From NCBI GenBank assembly GCA_015065425.1, contig SVQH01000021.1, positions 1 through 49,795 of the forward strand: a stretch of DNA of 49,795 bases. Direction: 5' to 3'. Below are positions 23,774-31,772 of this stretch, piece after piece. This DNA comes from Oscillospiraceae bacterium. GTDB taxonomy: Bacteria > Bacillota > Clostridia > Oscillospirales > Acutalibacteraceae. The position numbers and the translations under genes were made by a program. Numbering within the stretch: position 1 is the stretch's first letter; each line of letters opens with the position of its first letter. The notes beneath the pieces were generated by a model that was given only the letters and a program-made list of their open reading frames with translations, made no database searches and was not told the DNA's origin.

Positions 23774-25521
23774 ATAAATTTCTTATTGGTAAAAAAGATT
23801 TTTTACATAACGGAGAACCTGTAAGAATTGTTGCAGGTGCAATGCATTACTTCAGAGTTCCGAGAGAATACTGGCGTGACCGCCTTTTGAAAATAAAGGC
23901 TTGCGGTTTTAATACCATTGAAACTTATGCTGCATGGAACATGCATGAACCCCGTGAAGGTGAGTTTGATTTTTCGGGAATGCTTGATCTTAAAGCATAT
24001 CTTGAACTTGTCAATGAACTCGGAATGTTTGCCATTGTAAGACCGGGACCCTACATTTGCTCCGAATGGGAATTCGGTGGTTTCCCTTGGTGGCTTCTTC
24101 GATATGATGACATTGAGCTTCGCTGCATGAATAAAACATATCTTGAGAAGGTTGATGCTTATTTCGATAAGATTATTCCGATAATTGCTGAGTGTCAGAT
24201 TGATAACGGCGGCAGTGTTATTATGGTTCAGGTTGAAAATGAATACGGTAGCTACGGCGATGACAGTGAATATATACGTTATATTGCAGCAGGACTTCGT
24301 TCACGAGGAATAACCTGTGAGCTGTTTACTTCTGACGGTGATTGCGATATGATGCTTACAGGAGGAACAGTACCTGAGATTTTCAAAACATGTAATTTTG
24401 GTTCAAGGGCAGAGAAGGCATTTGAAGCGTTGAGAAAATTCCAGCCGGAAGGTCCTCTTATGTGCACTGAGTTCTGGAACGGATGGTTTGACCATTGGGA
24501 AGAAAAGCATCATTCCAGAGATGTAAAAGATGCTGTAAATTGCTTTGATGAGGTGTTATCATGCGGCGGCAGCATATCTGTATATATGATGCACGGAGGA
24601 ACCAACTTCGGTTTTATGAATGGTGCAAATTGTACCGATAAAGAATATCAGCCCACGGTAAACAGTTACGACGACGATGCTCCCATTAATGAATACGGAG
24701 GTCTCACTCCCAAATATTATGAATTCAAGAAGGTGCTTGAAAAATACGGTTATACTTGCGATATTGAGGTTTGTGAACCTGAATGTGTTTCTTATGGCAG
24801 CATAGCACTCAATGAGAAGGCATATTTATTTGATTTTATAAATGATTTTTCAGATAAATATCAGGATGTATTACCGAGAACCATGGAAAAACTCGGACAA
24901 GGCTATGGATATACGTTATATGAAACATTTGTCAGAGGTCCGAGAGAAGGCGATAAGCTTACTGTAGTTGCTCATGACAGGGCTTATGTATATATTGATG
25001 GTGTGTTCAAAGGTATTTATTATAGAAACAGTAAAAGGAAACTGAAAATCAATATACCCGCTGAAGGAATTAAACTGAGTATAATTGTTGAGAATATGGG
25101 ACGAATCAACTACGGTCCGTATCTTAAAGATTATAAAGGAATAGTTGCCCCTGTAAGATTGGGAAATCAGCTTCTCTTCCATTGGGATATGTATACGCTG
25201 CCGTTTGATGATCTTTCCTGTCTTGCATTTGAAAGAGACATCAAGCCGAAGTTTAATAAGAAGCCTGTGTTCCTTAAAGGATATCTTAATATATCAGATG
25301 AACCTAAGGATACTTTTGTGTATTTACCTTCATTCAAAAAAGGGCTTATATGGATAAACGGTAAATTGCTTTCACGGTATTGGGAAAAAGGTCCTCAGCT
25401 TACAGCTTATCTTCCTACTCCCATGTTGAAGAAGGGTAGTAATGAAGTGATTGTGCTTGAGTTTGAAGGTTACAAAAAGAATGTCGCAGAGTTTCTTGAT
25501 AAGCCGATTCTTGATAAATAA
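23770..25521 (+). CDS. GH35 beta-galactosidase
   Basis: A 583-residue glycoside hydrolase family 35 enzyme, which removes terminal beta-galactose. The N-terminal TIM barrel has the family pattern GFNTIETYAAWNMHEP. The acid/base is Glu158 in QVENEYGS and the nucleophile Glu234 in CTEFWNGW. Beta-sandwich domains follow to the end. There is no signal peptide, so it should act on imported oligosaccharides. Its start overlaps the PPTase-like stop. It ends before a strong bidirectional terminator. Confidence 0.94.
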   Translation: MNKFLIGKKDFLHNGEPVRIVAGAMHYFRVPREYWRDRLLKIKACGFNTIETYAAWNMHEPREGEFDFSGMLDLKAYLELVNELGMFAIVRPGPYICSEWEFGGFPWWLLRYDDIELRCMNKTYLEKVDAYFDKIIPIIAECQIDNGGSVIMVQVENEYGSYGDDSEYIRYIAAGLRSRGITCELFTSDGDCDMMLTGGTVPEIFKTCNFGSRAEKAFEALRKFQPEGPLMCTEFWNGWFDHWEEKHHSRDVKDAVNCFDEVLSCGGSISVYMMHGGTNFGFMNGANCTDKEYQPTVNSYDDDAPINEYGGLTPKYYEFKKVLEKYGYTCDIEVCEPECVSYGSIALNEKAYLFDFINDFSDKYQDVLPRTMEKLGQGYGYTLYETFVRGPREGDKLTVVAHDRAYVYIDGVFKGIYYRNSKRKLKINIPAEGIKLSIIVENMGRINYGPYLKDYKGIVAPVRLGNQLLFHWDMYTLPFDDLSCLAFERDIKPKFNKKPVFLKGYLNISDEPKDTFVYLPSFKKGLIWINGKLLSRYWEKGPQLTAYLPTPMLKKGSNEVIVLEFEGYKKNVAEFLDKPILDK

Positions 25522-25551
25522 ATTTTATAAAACAAAGATAATTATAACCGA

Positions 25552-25601
25552 CATAACAAAAATGCTTCCGCCATAACAGCGAAAGCATTTTTTTTGTTAT
25601 G
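25552..25601. terminator. Bidirectional terminator between the GH35 gene and the parvulin gene
   Basis: CATAACAAAAATGCTT pairs with AAGCATTTTTTTTGTTATG around a loop that itself has a CCGC/GCG stem. T-runs occur on both strands. Confidence 0.85.
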
Positions 25602-25615
25602 TTTATAAACTTTGA

Positions 25616-27427
25616 TTAATGGTCGTGACCGTCGTGTGAAGAAGCAGCAGCAGAATTCTTCTTGATAGTTTTTTCAAGTTCGGCAACTGCAAAACCGAAG
25701 AATGCTTTTTCTTCACCTGAGCCTGAGATTTCTTCAGTAAGTTCTTCTGAGAGTGCTTCAAACTTTTCAGCACCGAGAGCTGCTCTGACATCTGTCTTCC
25801 ATGCGGGTTCATCGTGCTGTTTTACAAAGTACATGATATGCCAACCATAATTTGTCATAACGAGGTCAACATCTCCGGCTTTGCGTCCTTCCTCATAAAC
25901 CCAATTTTCAAAAGGTTCAACCATCTTACCTCTTTCAATGGATTCATAGAGACCGCCGCCAGCTGTCTGTTCGCCTATGGAACCTGTATCAGCACTGTAT
26001 TCTTCAGCGAGTGCAGCAAATGAATCTTCTGTCTTTTCGCCGCTCATATATTTGTCATAAATGTCGCGTGCCTGCTTGTAAGCTTCTGTTACAAGTTCAA
26101 TGGAATAACCTGTTCCTTCGTTGGTGATTTCAAGTTCTTCTTCTGTAAGAGCTGTTTCTACTTCTACATCGTCTTTCTTTTCTGTATCAACAGTGTTGCC
26201 CTCGGCTGCACCGAGAGTAGCAGCAACTTCATCAAAGGAAACAAGGATATGACGGGCATCTACAAGAGCTTCTTCGTTTCTGTACATGGGCTTGATTATA
26301 TAGATAACATATACATAATCATCAGTTGTGAACATATTTTTGTCGCCTGTTGCTCTGTCTTCAGCATAGAGCCATTCAGCTACGTTGCTTCCGATGTTTG
26401 TTTCTACAACAGATTTTTTGATAGATTTTGCAAGAGTAGCGGAACCGTCCTTGAATGTTTCCTTGTCCTCTTCTTCTGCGTATTCATAAGCAAGGTCCAT
26501 GAAAGAATCTTCATCAGTAATTCTGTCGAGCATTTCTTTTGCAAGAAGTTCTGTCTCTGTAGGATCTTTTTCAACAGTTTCAGCAACGGTTGTTTCTTCT
26601 TCAGCAACGGTTGTTTCTTCTGTTGTTTCACCTTCTGCAGTTGTTGTTTCATCTGCAGTTGTTGTGGTTTCGGTTTCAGTCTCAGTTGTCTTTTCATCTG
26701 CGGGAACTTCAAAACCGAAAAGACGGATATCTACAGACTGATAAGCTGCAGGATCTTCTGCGTAAGCACTTTCAAGTTCCTCGTCTGTAATCTCAGCATA
26801 ACACTTGCTTTCAAGATTTTCAACATACTGAGCTACGAGTAACTGCTCTGTAAGAAGCTGTTTGAAAACTTTTTCTGTAAGACCTTTACCGTAAGCAAGG
26901 CTTACATATCTTGAGAAAGAATAGCGATACTGATCGGCATAAGTTTGAATCTGTGAAACTATTTCAGAAAGTTCCTGTTCATGTTCAGCTGAAAGGACTA
27001 CGCCTTCTTCTTCACATTTTGCAAGATAATAATTGGATGACTCAATGGATTCAAGTGTCTGCTTCTTGAAGAGATCCGCATAGGAAATCTGACCGTCTTC
27101 GCCGTCATCAATTTTATCTGTAAGTTTAATGGAAGAGTTGCTGTTGAAATATGTGTTGCTTACAGAATTATAGAAATAACTGTATTCAGCAACAGTGTAA
27201 GTTCTTCCGTTTACTTCCAGTGCAGGTAATAATCTGTGAGGAACTTCAAGCTTGAAAACAAGGAAAACAGCAAGAGCAACTACTACCAAAACGAGTAAAA
27301 CGCTGATAACGGTTGAAGCGAGCTTTGTTGAGTCGAAAGTTTTCTTTGAAGCTTTCTTTGCATTTTTAGCAAGTCTTTCTTTTCTTTCGGCACGATAATC
27401 TTGTGCCTTAGCATCATTTTTTGCCAT
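25616..27427 (-). CDS. Membrane-anchored parvulin-type peptidyl-prolyl isomerase (PrsA/SurA-like)
   Basis: A 603-residue foldase for secreted proteins. A charged N-terminus precedes one membrane helix (about 40-62, SVLLVLVVVALAVFLVF). A SurA N-like helical domain follows, then a Thr/Glu-rich linker of about 60 residues (about 250-310, repeats of ETTV/TTTAE). The C-terminal parvulin domain contains DARHILVSF, EYSADTG, GGGLYESIERGKMV and GWHIMYF, with about 45 extra residues after the first strand. There is no lipobox Cys. It ends HDGHDH. AGGTG lies about 8 bases before ATG 27427; a start 18 bases upstream is less likely. Confidence 0.88.
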   Translation of the reverse strand: MAKNDAKAQDYRAERKERLAKNAKKASKKTFDSTKLASTVISVLLVLVVVALAVFLVFKLEVPHRLLPALEVNGRTYTVAEYSYFYNSVSNTYFNSNSSIKLTDKIDDGEDGQISYADLFKKQTLESIESSNYYLAKCEEEGVVLSAEHEQELSEIVSQIQTYADQYRYSFSRYVSLAYGKGLTEKVFKQLLTEQLLVAQYVENLESKCYAEITDEELESAYAEDPAAYQSVDIRLFGFEVPADEKTTETETETTTTADETTTAEGETTEETTVAEEETTVAETVEKDPTETELLAKEMLDRITDEDSFMDLAYEYAEEEDKETFKDGSATLAKSIKKSVVETNIGSNVAEWLYAEDRATGDKNMFTTDDYVYVIYIIKPMYRNEEALVDARHILVSFDEVAATLGAAEGNTVDTEKKDDVEVETALTEEELEITNEGTGYSIELVTEAYKQARDIYDKYMSGEKTEDSFAALAEEYSADTGSIGEQTAGGGLYESIERGKMVEPFENWVYEEGRKAGDVDLVMTNYGWHIMYFVKQHDEPAWKTDVRAALGAEKFEALSEELTEEISGSGEEKAFFGFAVAELEKTIKKNSAAASSHDGHDH

Positions 27428-27483
27428 AAATAAAGCACCTTTCAATTATGTTTAATCGGGGCGGATAAAACCACTCAAAGCAC

Positions 27484-27512
27484 ATTATATAATAAATAAT
27501 AAAAAAGTACAA
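27484..27512 (-). promoter_or_regulatory. Promoter of the parvulin gene
   Basis: TTGTAC (27507-27512) and TATAAT (27484-27489) with a 17-base spacer on the minus strand. Confidence 0.6.
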
Positions 27513-27585
27513 GTACTAAGATTAAAAAAAGTAAACAAAATTTCATGTCAAAATAAGTCATAGTTTGGAAATTCAATAACATGAT

Positions 27586-27620
27586 AAAAGACAGGCATTT
27601 TTTTTGTTGCCTGCCTTTTG
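27586..27620 (-). terminator. Terminator after the GH36 gene
   Basis: AAAAGGCAGGCA and TGCCTGTCTTTT on the minus strand form a stem with one mismatch, ending in TTTT. Confidence 0.7.
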
Positions 27621-27630
27621 TTATAAAATA

Positions 27631-29280
27631 TTATTTGTTTACGGTACCTTTTTTGATGTTGAAGGAAAAAGTGGATTCTTTGCCGTCTTTTTCGGTGATG
27701 AGTACAATATTGTCTTTGTCGGTATATTCAGCAAACAATATTTTTTCATCTGTTTTTCTAAAGAAGTTTATAAGATGCTTTCTTTGCTCTGCATCGTAAT
27801 CACCTGCATTATCCGATATAAAAAGAACATTACCGCAGAGATTGTTTATTTTTGCAAGAAGAAGTTTCTGTTCTTCTGTAAATTTAAGATTATTCTTTCT
27901 GAGGAAGAAAACATCCGGGTCATTCATGAATGCTCTTCCGTTGAGATGACGTCTGAAAATTGAATTGTTGATGGCATGCTGAGCACTGAGGATTTCATTT
28001 GAAACATTAAGATGGTTATAGATTTTTCCTTTATATGTAAGGTCTACGTCACAGCTGATTCGACAGGCATCCACATAACCGAAACATGTACTCATGGGAA
28101 CACCGCAGCCGAGAAGCAGTTTGTCTCCGACCAATTCCCTGAGAAGAACCATGGCATCATGCATGATTTCACCACGGCATTTGCCGTTTCTCGGAAGAAT
28201 GCACTGACTGTAAAGGAAGTCAAGCTTTACCATATCAAATTTCCATTCATTGAGAACAGTATCAAAGACTTGCTTAAGATAAGCTCTTACTTCGTCATTA
28301 TAAATGTCAAGTATATATGCACCGCCCCATGCAAGAACGCCCTGATAGGGTTTTCCGTTTTCATCCTGTACGAGCCAGTCAGGATGTTCTTTTGCCGTTC
28401 TTGAGATTTTCTGACAGCTGAAGGGTGCAAGCCAGATACCTGCTTTATAGCCTTTGTCGTGTATCTTTTCAGCAATATATCCCATGCCGTGAGGGAATCT
28501 CGAAGGATTGGGATCAAGCCAGTCTCCGACGAAAGTTTCATATCCGTCATCTATCTGGAATATTGACACATCCTCCTTTGCAAAATCAAGACCGTTGAGG
28601 TCACGGAGAATGATTTCTTCGTTGATATCCTGGAAATAATTATACCATGAAGTGTATCCGCTCATTGTTCCGAAGCGTGTTTCGGGCATTTTTCTCATGC
28701 CGAAATATTTGTCGAAAACCTCTTCATATCCGCCTTCAAAGTAAACGATATCAAAAACTTTCCATGCTGTTGTGACAAATTTTCCGAGTGCATCCTTTCT
28801 GTAGGAGAAATAATTGTCCTTCATCCTGACTTTGAAGAATGTATAACCTGTATCATCAGCCAGAGAGCCCCACAGTCTGACATTGTCACCGTTTCTTACA
28901 TAAGTGTATCCGTGGCTGTGGAATTCGCCGGGTTTTTCTGAATAATCGGTGATTCGTTCGTCACTTGTCATGGATGCAATATATTTGAGTTTCTTGTTGA
29001 TGTTTGCGAGTTTGATAGTTCCCTTGAGAATGTCATCTTCAGACATTTCTTTTGAAACTGTCCATGACTGGTATCCTGCATTAAAGAATTTGTCGCCCTT
29101 TTTGAATTCATAAGGCATTTCAACATAAAAATCTACAAGTTCAAATGTCTTTTTAGGATTGAGTGTTACGGTAAAACGTTCTTTTGTGTCAAGAATGCTG
29201 AGGGAATAAAAACTGTTTTCGGTTTCATTTGTTGTTACAATTTTATTTCCGGCTTTGTATTTTATTACAAATTTTTTCAT
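27631..29280 (-). CDS. GH36-type alpha-galactosidase
   Basis: A 549-residue family GH36 glycosidase, which removes alpha-galactose from raffinose-type or similar sugars. An N-terminal beta-sandwich is followed by the TIM barrel with WLDPNPSRFPHGM, GYKAGIWLAPF, the nucleophile segment MVKLDFLYS and the acid/base segment CRISCDVD. It is shorter than the 700-residue enzymes, like other clostridial members. There is no signal peptide. The start is the ATG at 29280: AAGGAG lies 9 bases upstream, whereas the ATG at 29289 touches it. It follows the HAD gene by about 20 bases in the same operon. Confidence 0.9.
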   Translation of the reverse strand: MKKFVIKYKAGNKIVTTNETENSFYSLSILDTKERFTVTLNPKKTFELVDFYVEMPYEFKKGDKFFNAGYQSWTVSKEMSEDDILKGTIKLANINKKLKYIASMTSDERITDYSEKPGEFHSHGYTYVRNGDNVRLWGSLADDTGYTFFKVRMKDNYFSYRKDALGKFVTTAWKVFDIVYFEGGYEEVFDKYFGMRKMPETRFGTMSGYTSWYNYFQDINEEIILRDLNGLDFAKEDVSIFQIDDGYETFVGDWLDPNPSRFPHGMGYIAEKIHDKGYKAGIWLAPFSCQKISRTAKEHPDWLVQDENGKPYQGVLAWGGAYILDIYNDEVRAYLKQVFDTVLNEWKFDMVKLDFLYSQCILPRNGKCRGEIMHDAMVLLRELVGDKLLLGCGVPMSTCFGYVDACRISCDVDLTYKGKIYNHLNVSNEILSAQHAINNSIFRRHLNGRAFMNDPDVFFLRKNNLKFTEEQKLLLAKINNLCGNVLFISDNAGDYDAEQRKHLINFFRKTDEKILFAEYTDKDNIVLITEKDGKESTFSFNIKKGTVNK

Positions 29281-29299
29281 CGTCTGCATCTCCTTGTAA

Positions 29300-30148
29300 T
29301 TAATTATTAAACAAATGATTTATTATTTCTTCAGTGTTATGAAAATCGGGAATAACTGCATGTGCACCTGCAGCAAGAAGCTTTTCTCGTTTCAGAGGAT
29401 TTATTCCCTTTTGTTCCTTTTCGTCCGTTGCAACCGCCACAGCATAACCTCCGACGTTTTTTACAAGCTCAATTTCAACAAATCCGTCACCGAAAGAGAG
29501 CAGTTCTTCACCTTTGACATTGTTTTCGCTCAGAAGTCTTTTAATTACCAATTCTTTTGAACATTGCTGAGCGTGCTCGTCTCTTGCCCCGAAAATATTA
29601 TTGCCGAAGTATTTGTCAAGTCCGAGTAGCTTTGCTTCCTCTATGACCTGAGGCTCATCGGTACCGCTTGCACAGAATATTTCAACGCCCTGTTTTTTAA
29701 GAGCTTCAAGAAAACTTATACTTCCTCTTACAAGAAGTGCTTCGGATGAGATGCTTTTATCTGCAAGAGCATTTCTTCTGCCTTCAATTCTTATGAAGAG
29801 ACGGCGTAAGTACTCATTTTTATAATCCATTGCTTCTTTTGCACAGCCACCTCGTTTTTCAATTTCAATTTTAAGTTGCATACATTGAAAAATTGTTTGC
29901 TTTCCTGTAAGGTTGTCCACAAAATCTGTTACAAGAGCAATTATTTCATCTTCGCTTTCAGTGTGATTCGGAAGGGAAGTTATAAATTCTTCACAGAAAT
30001 AAGGAATCATAACTTCCTGCCAGCCTTCTCTGATAAGACTCAGTGTTCCGTCAAAATCAAAAAGTGCGATTCTGAATTTTCTGCCCTCTCCCACAGGCGA
30101 TATGACTTCAAGTGAAGGGCTTTGGAAGTTAACATCTTTTTCTTTCAT
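29300..30148 (-). CDS. HAD-superfamily hydrolase
   Basis: A 282-residue HAD phosphatase with the nucleophile motif FDFDGTLS near residues 30-37, a helical cap, a Ser motif (CASGTDEPQV) and the acidic motif SFGDGFVEIE. The first 25 residues are an extension ahead of the domain. The substrate is unknown. It has a good ribosome binding site (GGAGGTAACCG before ATG) and is the first gene of a two-gene operon with the GH36 enzyme, which hints at sugar phosphate turnover. Confidence 0.83.
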   Translation of the reverse strand: MKEKDVNFQSPSLEVISPVGEGRKFRIALFDFDGTLSLIREGWQEVMIPYFCEEFITSLPNHTESEDEIIALVTDFVDNLTGKQTIFQCMQLKIEIEKRGGCAKEAMDYKNEYLRRLFIRIEGRRNALADKSISSEALLVRGSISFLEALKKQGVEIFCASGTDEPQVIEEAKLLGLDKYFGNNIFGARDEHAQQCSKELVIKRLLSENNVKGEELLSFGDGFVEIELVKNVGGYAVAVATDEKEQKGINPLKREKLLAAGAHAVIPDFHNTEEIINHLFNN

Positions 30149-30177
30149 TCGGTTACCTCCGTAATTTAATTACATCT

Positions 30178-30207
30178 ATTATATATTGTTCACAGTCGGC
30201 ATTTCAA
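30178..30207 (-). promoter_or_regulatory. Promoter of the HAD-GH36 operon
   Basis: TTGAAA (30202-30207) and TATAAT (30178-30183) with an 18-base spacer on the minus strand, divergent from metF. Confidence 0.55.
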
Positions 30208-30238
30208 GTCTTATTTTAATAATTAAGTGAGATAGGAC

Positions 30239-30267
30239 TTGAAAAACATAATAAAAATTACTATAAT
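30239..30267 (+). promoter_or_regulatory. Promoter of the metF-metH operon
   Basis: TTGAAA (30239-30244), a 17-base spacer and TATAAT (30262-30267). The expected start of transcription is only about 13 bases before the metF start, leaving no room for a SAM or cobalamin riboswitch. Confidence 0.75.
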
Positions 30268-30286
30268 TTACGAAGGTGATGATATT

Positions 30287-31168
30287 ATGAAACTTAGTGA
30301 GATATTAAAAACTGATAATTTGTCTCTGTCTTATGAAGTTTTTCCCCCGAAGACAGACAGTTCGTTTGACAGCGTTCAGAATGCTGTTTTTGAAATTGCA
30401 AAGCTTAAGCCTTCTTTTATGAGTGTAACTTATGGTGCAGGCGGCGGTACAAGTAAATATACTCTCGATATTGCAAAAAATATAAAAGCCCTTCACGGTG
30501 TGGAATCTCTTGCACATCTTACCTGTGTATCCTCAACAAAGGAAACAGTCAGAGCACAGATAGAGAATATACATAATGCCGGTATTGAAAATATAATGGC
30601 ACTCAGAGGAGATATTCCCGAAAGCATGAAAAATGCAGACAGAAGCAGATGGGACTATAATTTTGCCATTGATCTTGTCCGTGATATAAAAGAAAGCGGA
30701 TATGATTTTTGTGTAGGCGGTGCTTGTTATCCTGAAATTCATCCTGAAAGCTTCAACAGAAAAACAGATATTGCGTATCTTAAAGAAAAAGTTGATGCAG
30801 GCTGTGATTTTCTTACCACTCAGATGTTTTTTGATAATAATATTCTGTATAATTTCTTATATAAAATCCGTGAAGCAGGTATTACTGTTCCCGTTGTTCC
30901 CGGCATTATGCCCATAACAAATGCAAATCAGATAAAGAGAGCTATTCAGCTTTCAGATTCTCACATTCCTCAGAGATTTATGGCACTTGTTGATATGTTC
31001 GGCTCTTCTCCATCTGCAATGCTTCAGTGCGGTATTGCTTATGCAACAGACCAGATAATAGATCTTTACGCGAACGGTATAACCAATGTTCACGTTTATT
31101 CTATGAATAATCCGTTTGTGGCACTGAAAATTCATAATAATCTTTCGGAGGTTGTAAGTAATGGCTGA
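30287..31168 (+). CDS. metF: Methylenetetrahydrofolate reductase
   Basis: A 293-residue FAD-dependent MetF that reduces 5,10-methylene- to 5-methyl-tetrahydrofolate, the methyl donor for methionine synthase. Conserved segments are LSYEVFPPKTD, TYGAGGGTS, ALRGDIP, and QMFFDN followed by VPGIMPI. ATG 30287 has AAGGTGAT 6 bases upstream. An upstream in-frame TTG at 30239 is the promoter's -35 box, not a start. The gene overlaps the next one by 8 bases. Confidence 0.96.
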   Translation: MKLSEILKTDNLSLSYEVFPPKTDSSFDSVQNAVFEIAKLKPSFMSVTYGAGGGTSKYTLDIAKNIKALHGVESLAHLTCVSSTKETVRAQIENIHNAGIENIMALRGDIPESMKNADRSRWDYNFAIDLVRDIKESGYDFCVGGACYPEIHPESFNRKTDIAYLKEKVDAGCDFLTTQMFFDNNILYNFLYKIREAGITVPVVPGIMPITNANQIKRAIQLSDSHIPQRFMALVDMFGSSPSAMLQCGIAYATDQIIDLYANGITNVHVYSMNNPFVALKIHNNLSEVVSNG

Positions 31169-31760
31169 GCCGATACTTATGAATTCTGTCCGTTTGCCCG
31201 ACGTTTCTTACAGAGAAGTACGCAGATATATGCACAGCGATAATTCGGACAGTGTAAACAGCCTTATTGAAAAAGTTTGTGCTGATGTGCTACCGATACT
31301 TTCTCCGAAGGTATGTTTTTCGGTTTTCGATATCACTTTGACAGATTGCAGGGTATGTTCGACAGATTTTGTGTTTGAGTCTGAAAAACTTGTAAAGTCT
31401 CTTAAAAACTCTCATAAGGCAGTTCTTTTTTCTGCGACACTGGGAATTGCTCTTGACAGGCTTATCGCCAGGTACAGAGTATCCGAGCCTGCTGCTGCGG
31501 TCTGTGCCCATGCACTCGGGGCGGAAAGGGTAGAGGCTTTATGTGATGAATTTTGTAAGATTATAAGACTTCAGGCAGAAAGTAAAGGTCAGTGTTTAAC
31601 TCCGAGATTCAGTCCGGGGTACGGAGACTTTGATATAATTAATCAGAAATTATTCTGTGAACTTCTCTCATTGAATAAAAATCTCGGAATATGTCTCAGT
31701 GACAGTTGTCTTATGACCCCTTCAAAATCTGTTACTGCCGTATTCGGAATCAGATATTAA
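31161..31760 (+). CDS. Stand-alone cobalamin-dependent methionine synthase activation domain
   Basis: A 199-residue protein equivalent to the C-terminal activation domain of MetH, which binds SAM and re-methylates oxidised cobalamin during reductive reactivation. The MetH-activation-like core is seen in SATLGIALDRLIARY, HALGAERVEALCDEF and RFSPGYGDFDI, a variant of the RxxxGY SAM-binding motif. It lies between metF and a metH that lacks this domain, so the two chains should act together. The start overlaps metF; the downstream metH starts 12 bases after the stop. Confidence 0.88.
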   Translation: MAEPILMNSVRLPDVSYREVRRYMHSDNSDSVNSLIEKVCADVLPILSPKVCFSVFDITLTDCRVCSTDFVFESEKLVKSLKNSHKAVLFSATLGIALDRLIARYRVSEPAAAVCAHALGAERVEALCDEFCKIIRLQAESKGQCLTPRFSPGYGDFDIINQKLFCELLSLNKNLGICLSDSCLMTPSKSVTAVFGIRY

Positions 31761-31772
31761 GGATTTATGGTT

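Noticed and set aside
26249-26842. Plus-strand open frame opposite the parvulin gene, Cys/Phe-rich.
   Set aside because: Caused by the repetitive Thr/Glu codons on the minus strand. No start signals, no conserved pattern.
30239-30286. In-frame TTG extension of metF.
   Set aside because: The TTG is the first three bases of the -35 box TTGAAA, the true ribosome binding site AAGGTGAT precedes ATG 30287, and homologues begin there.
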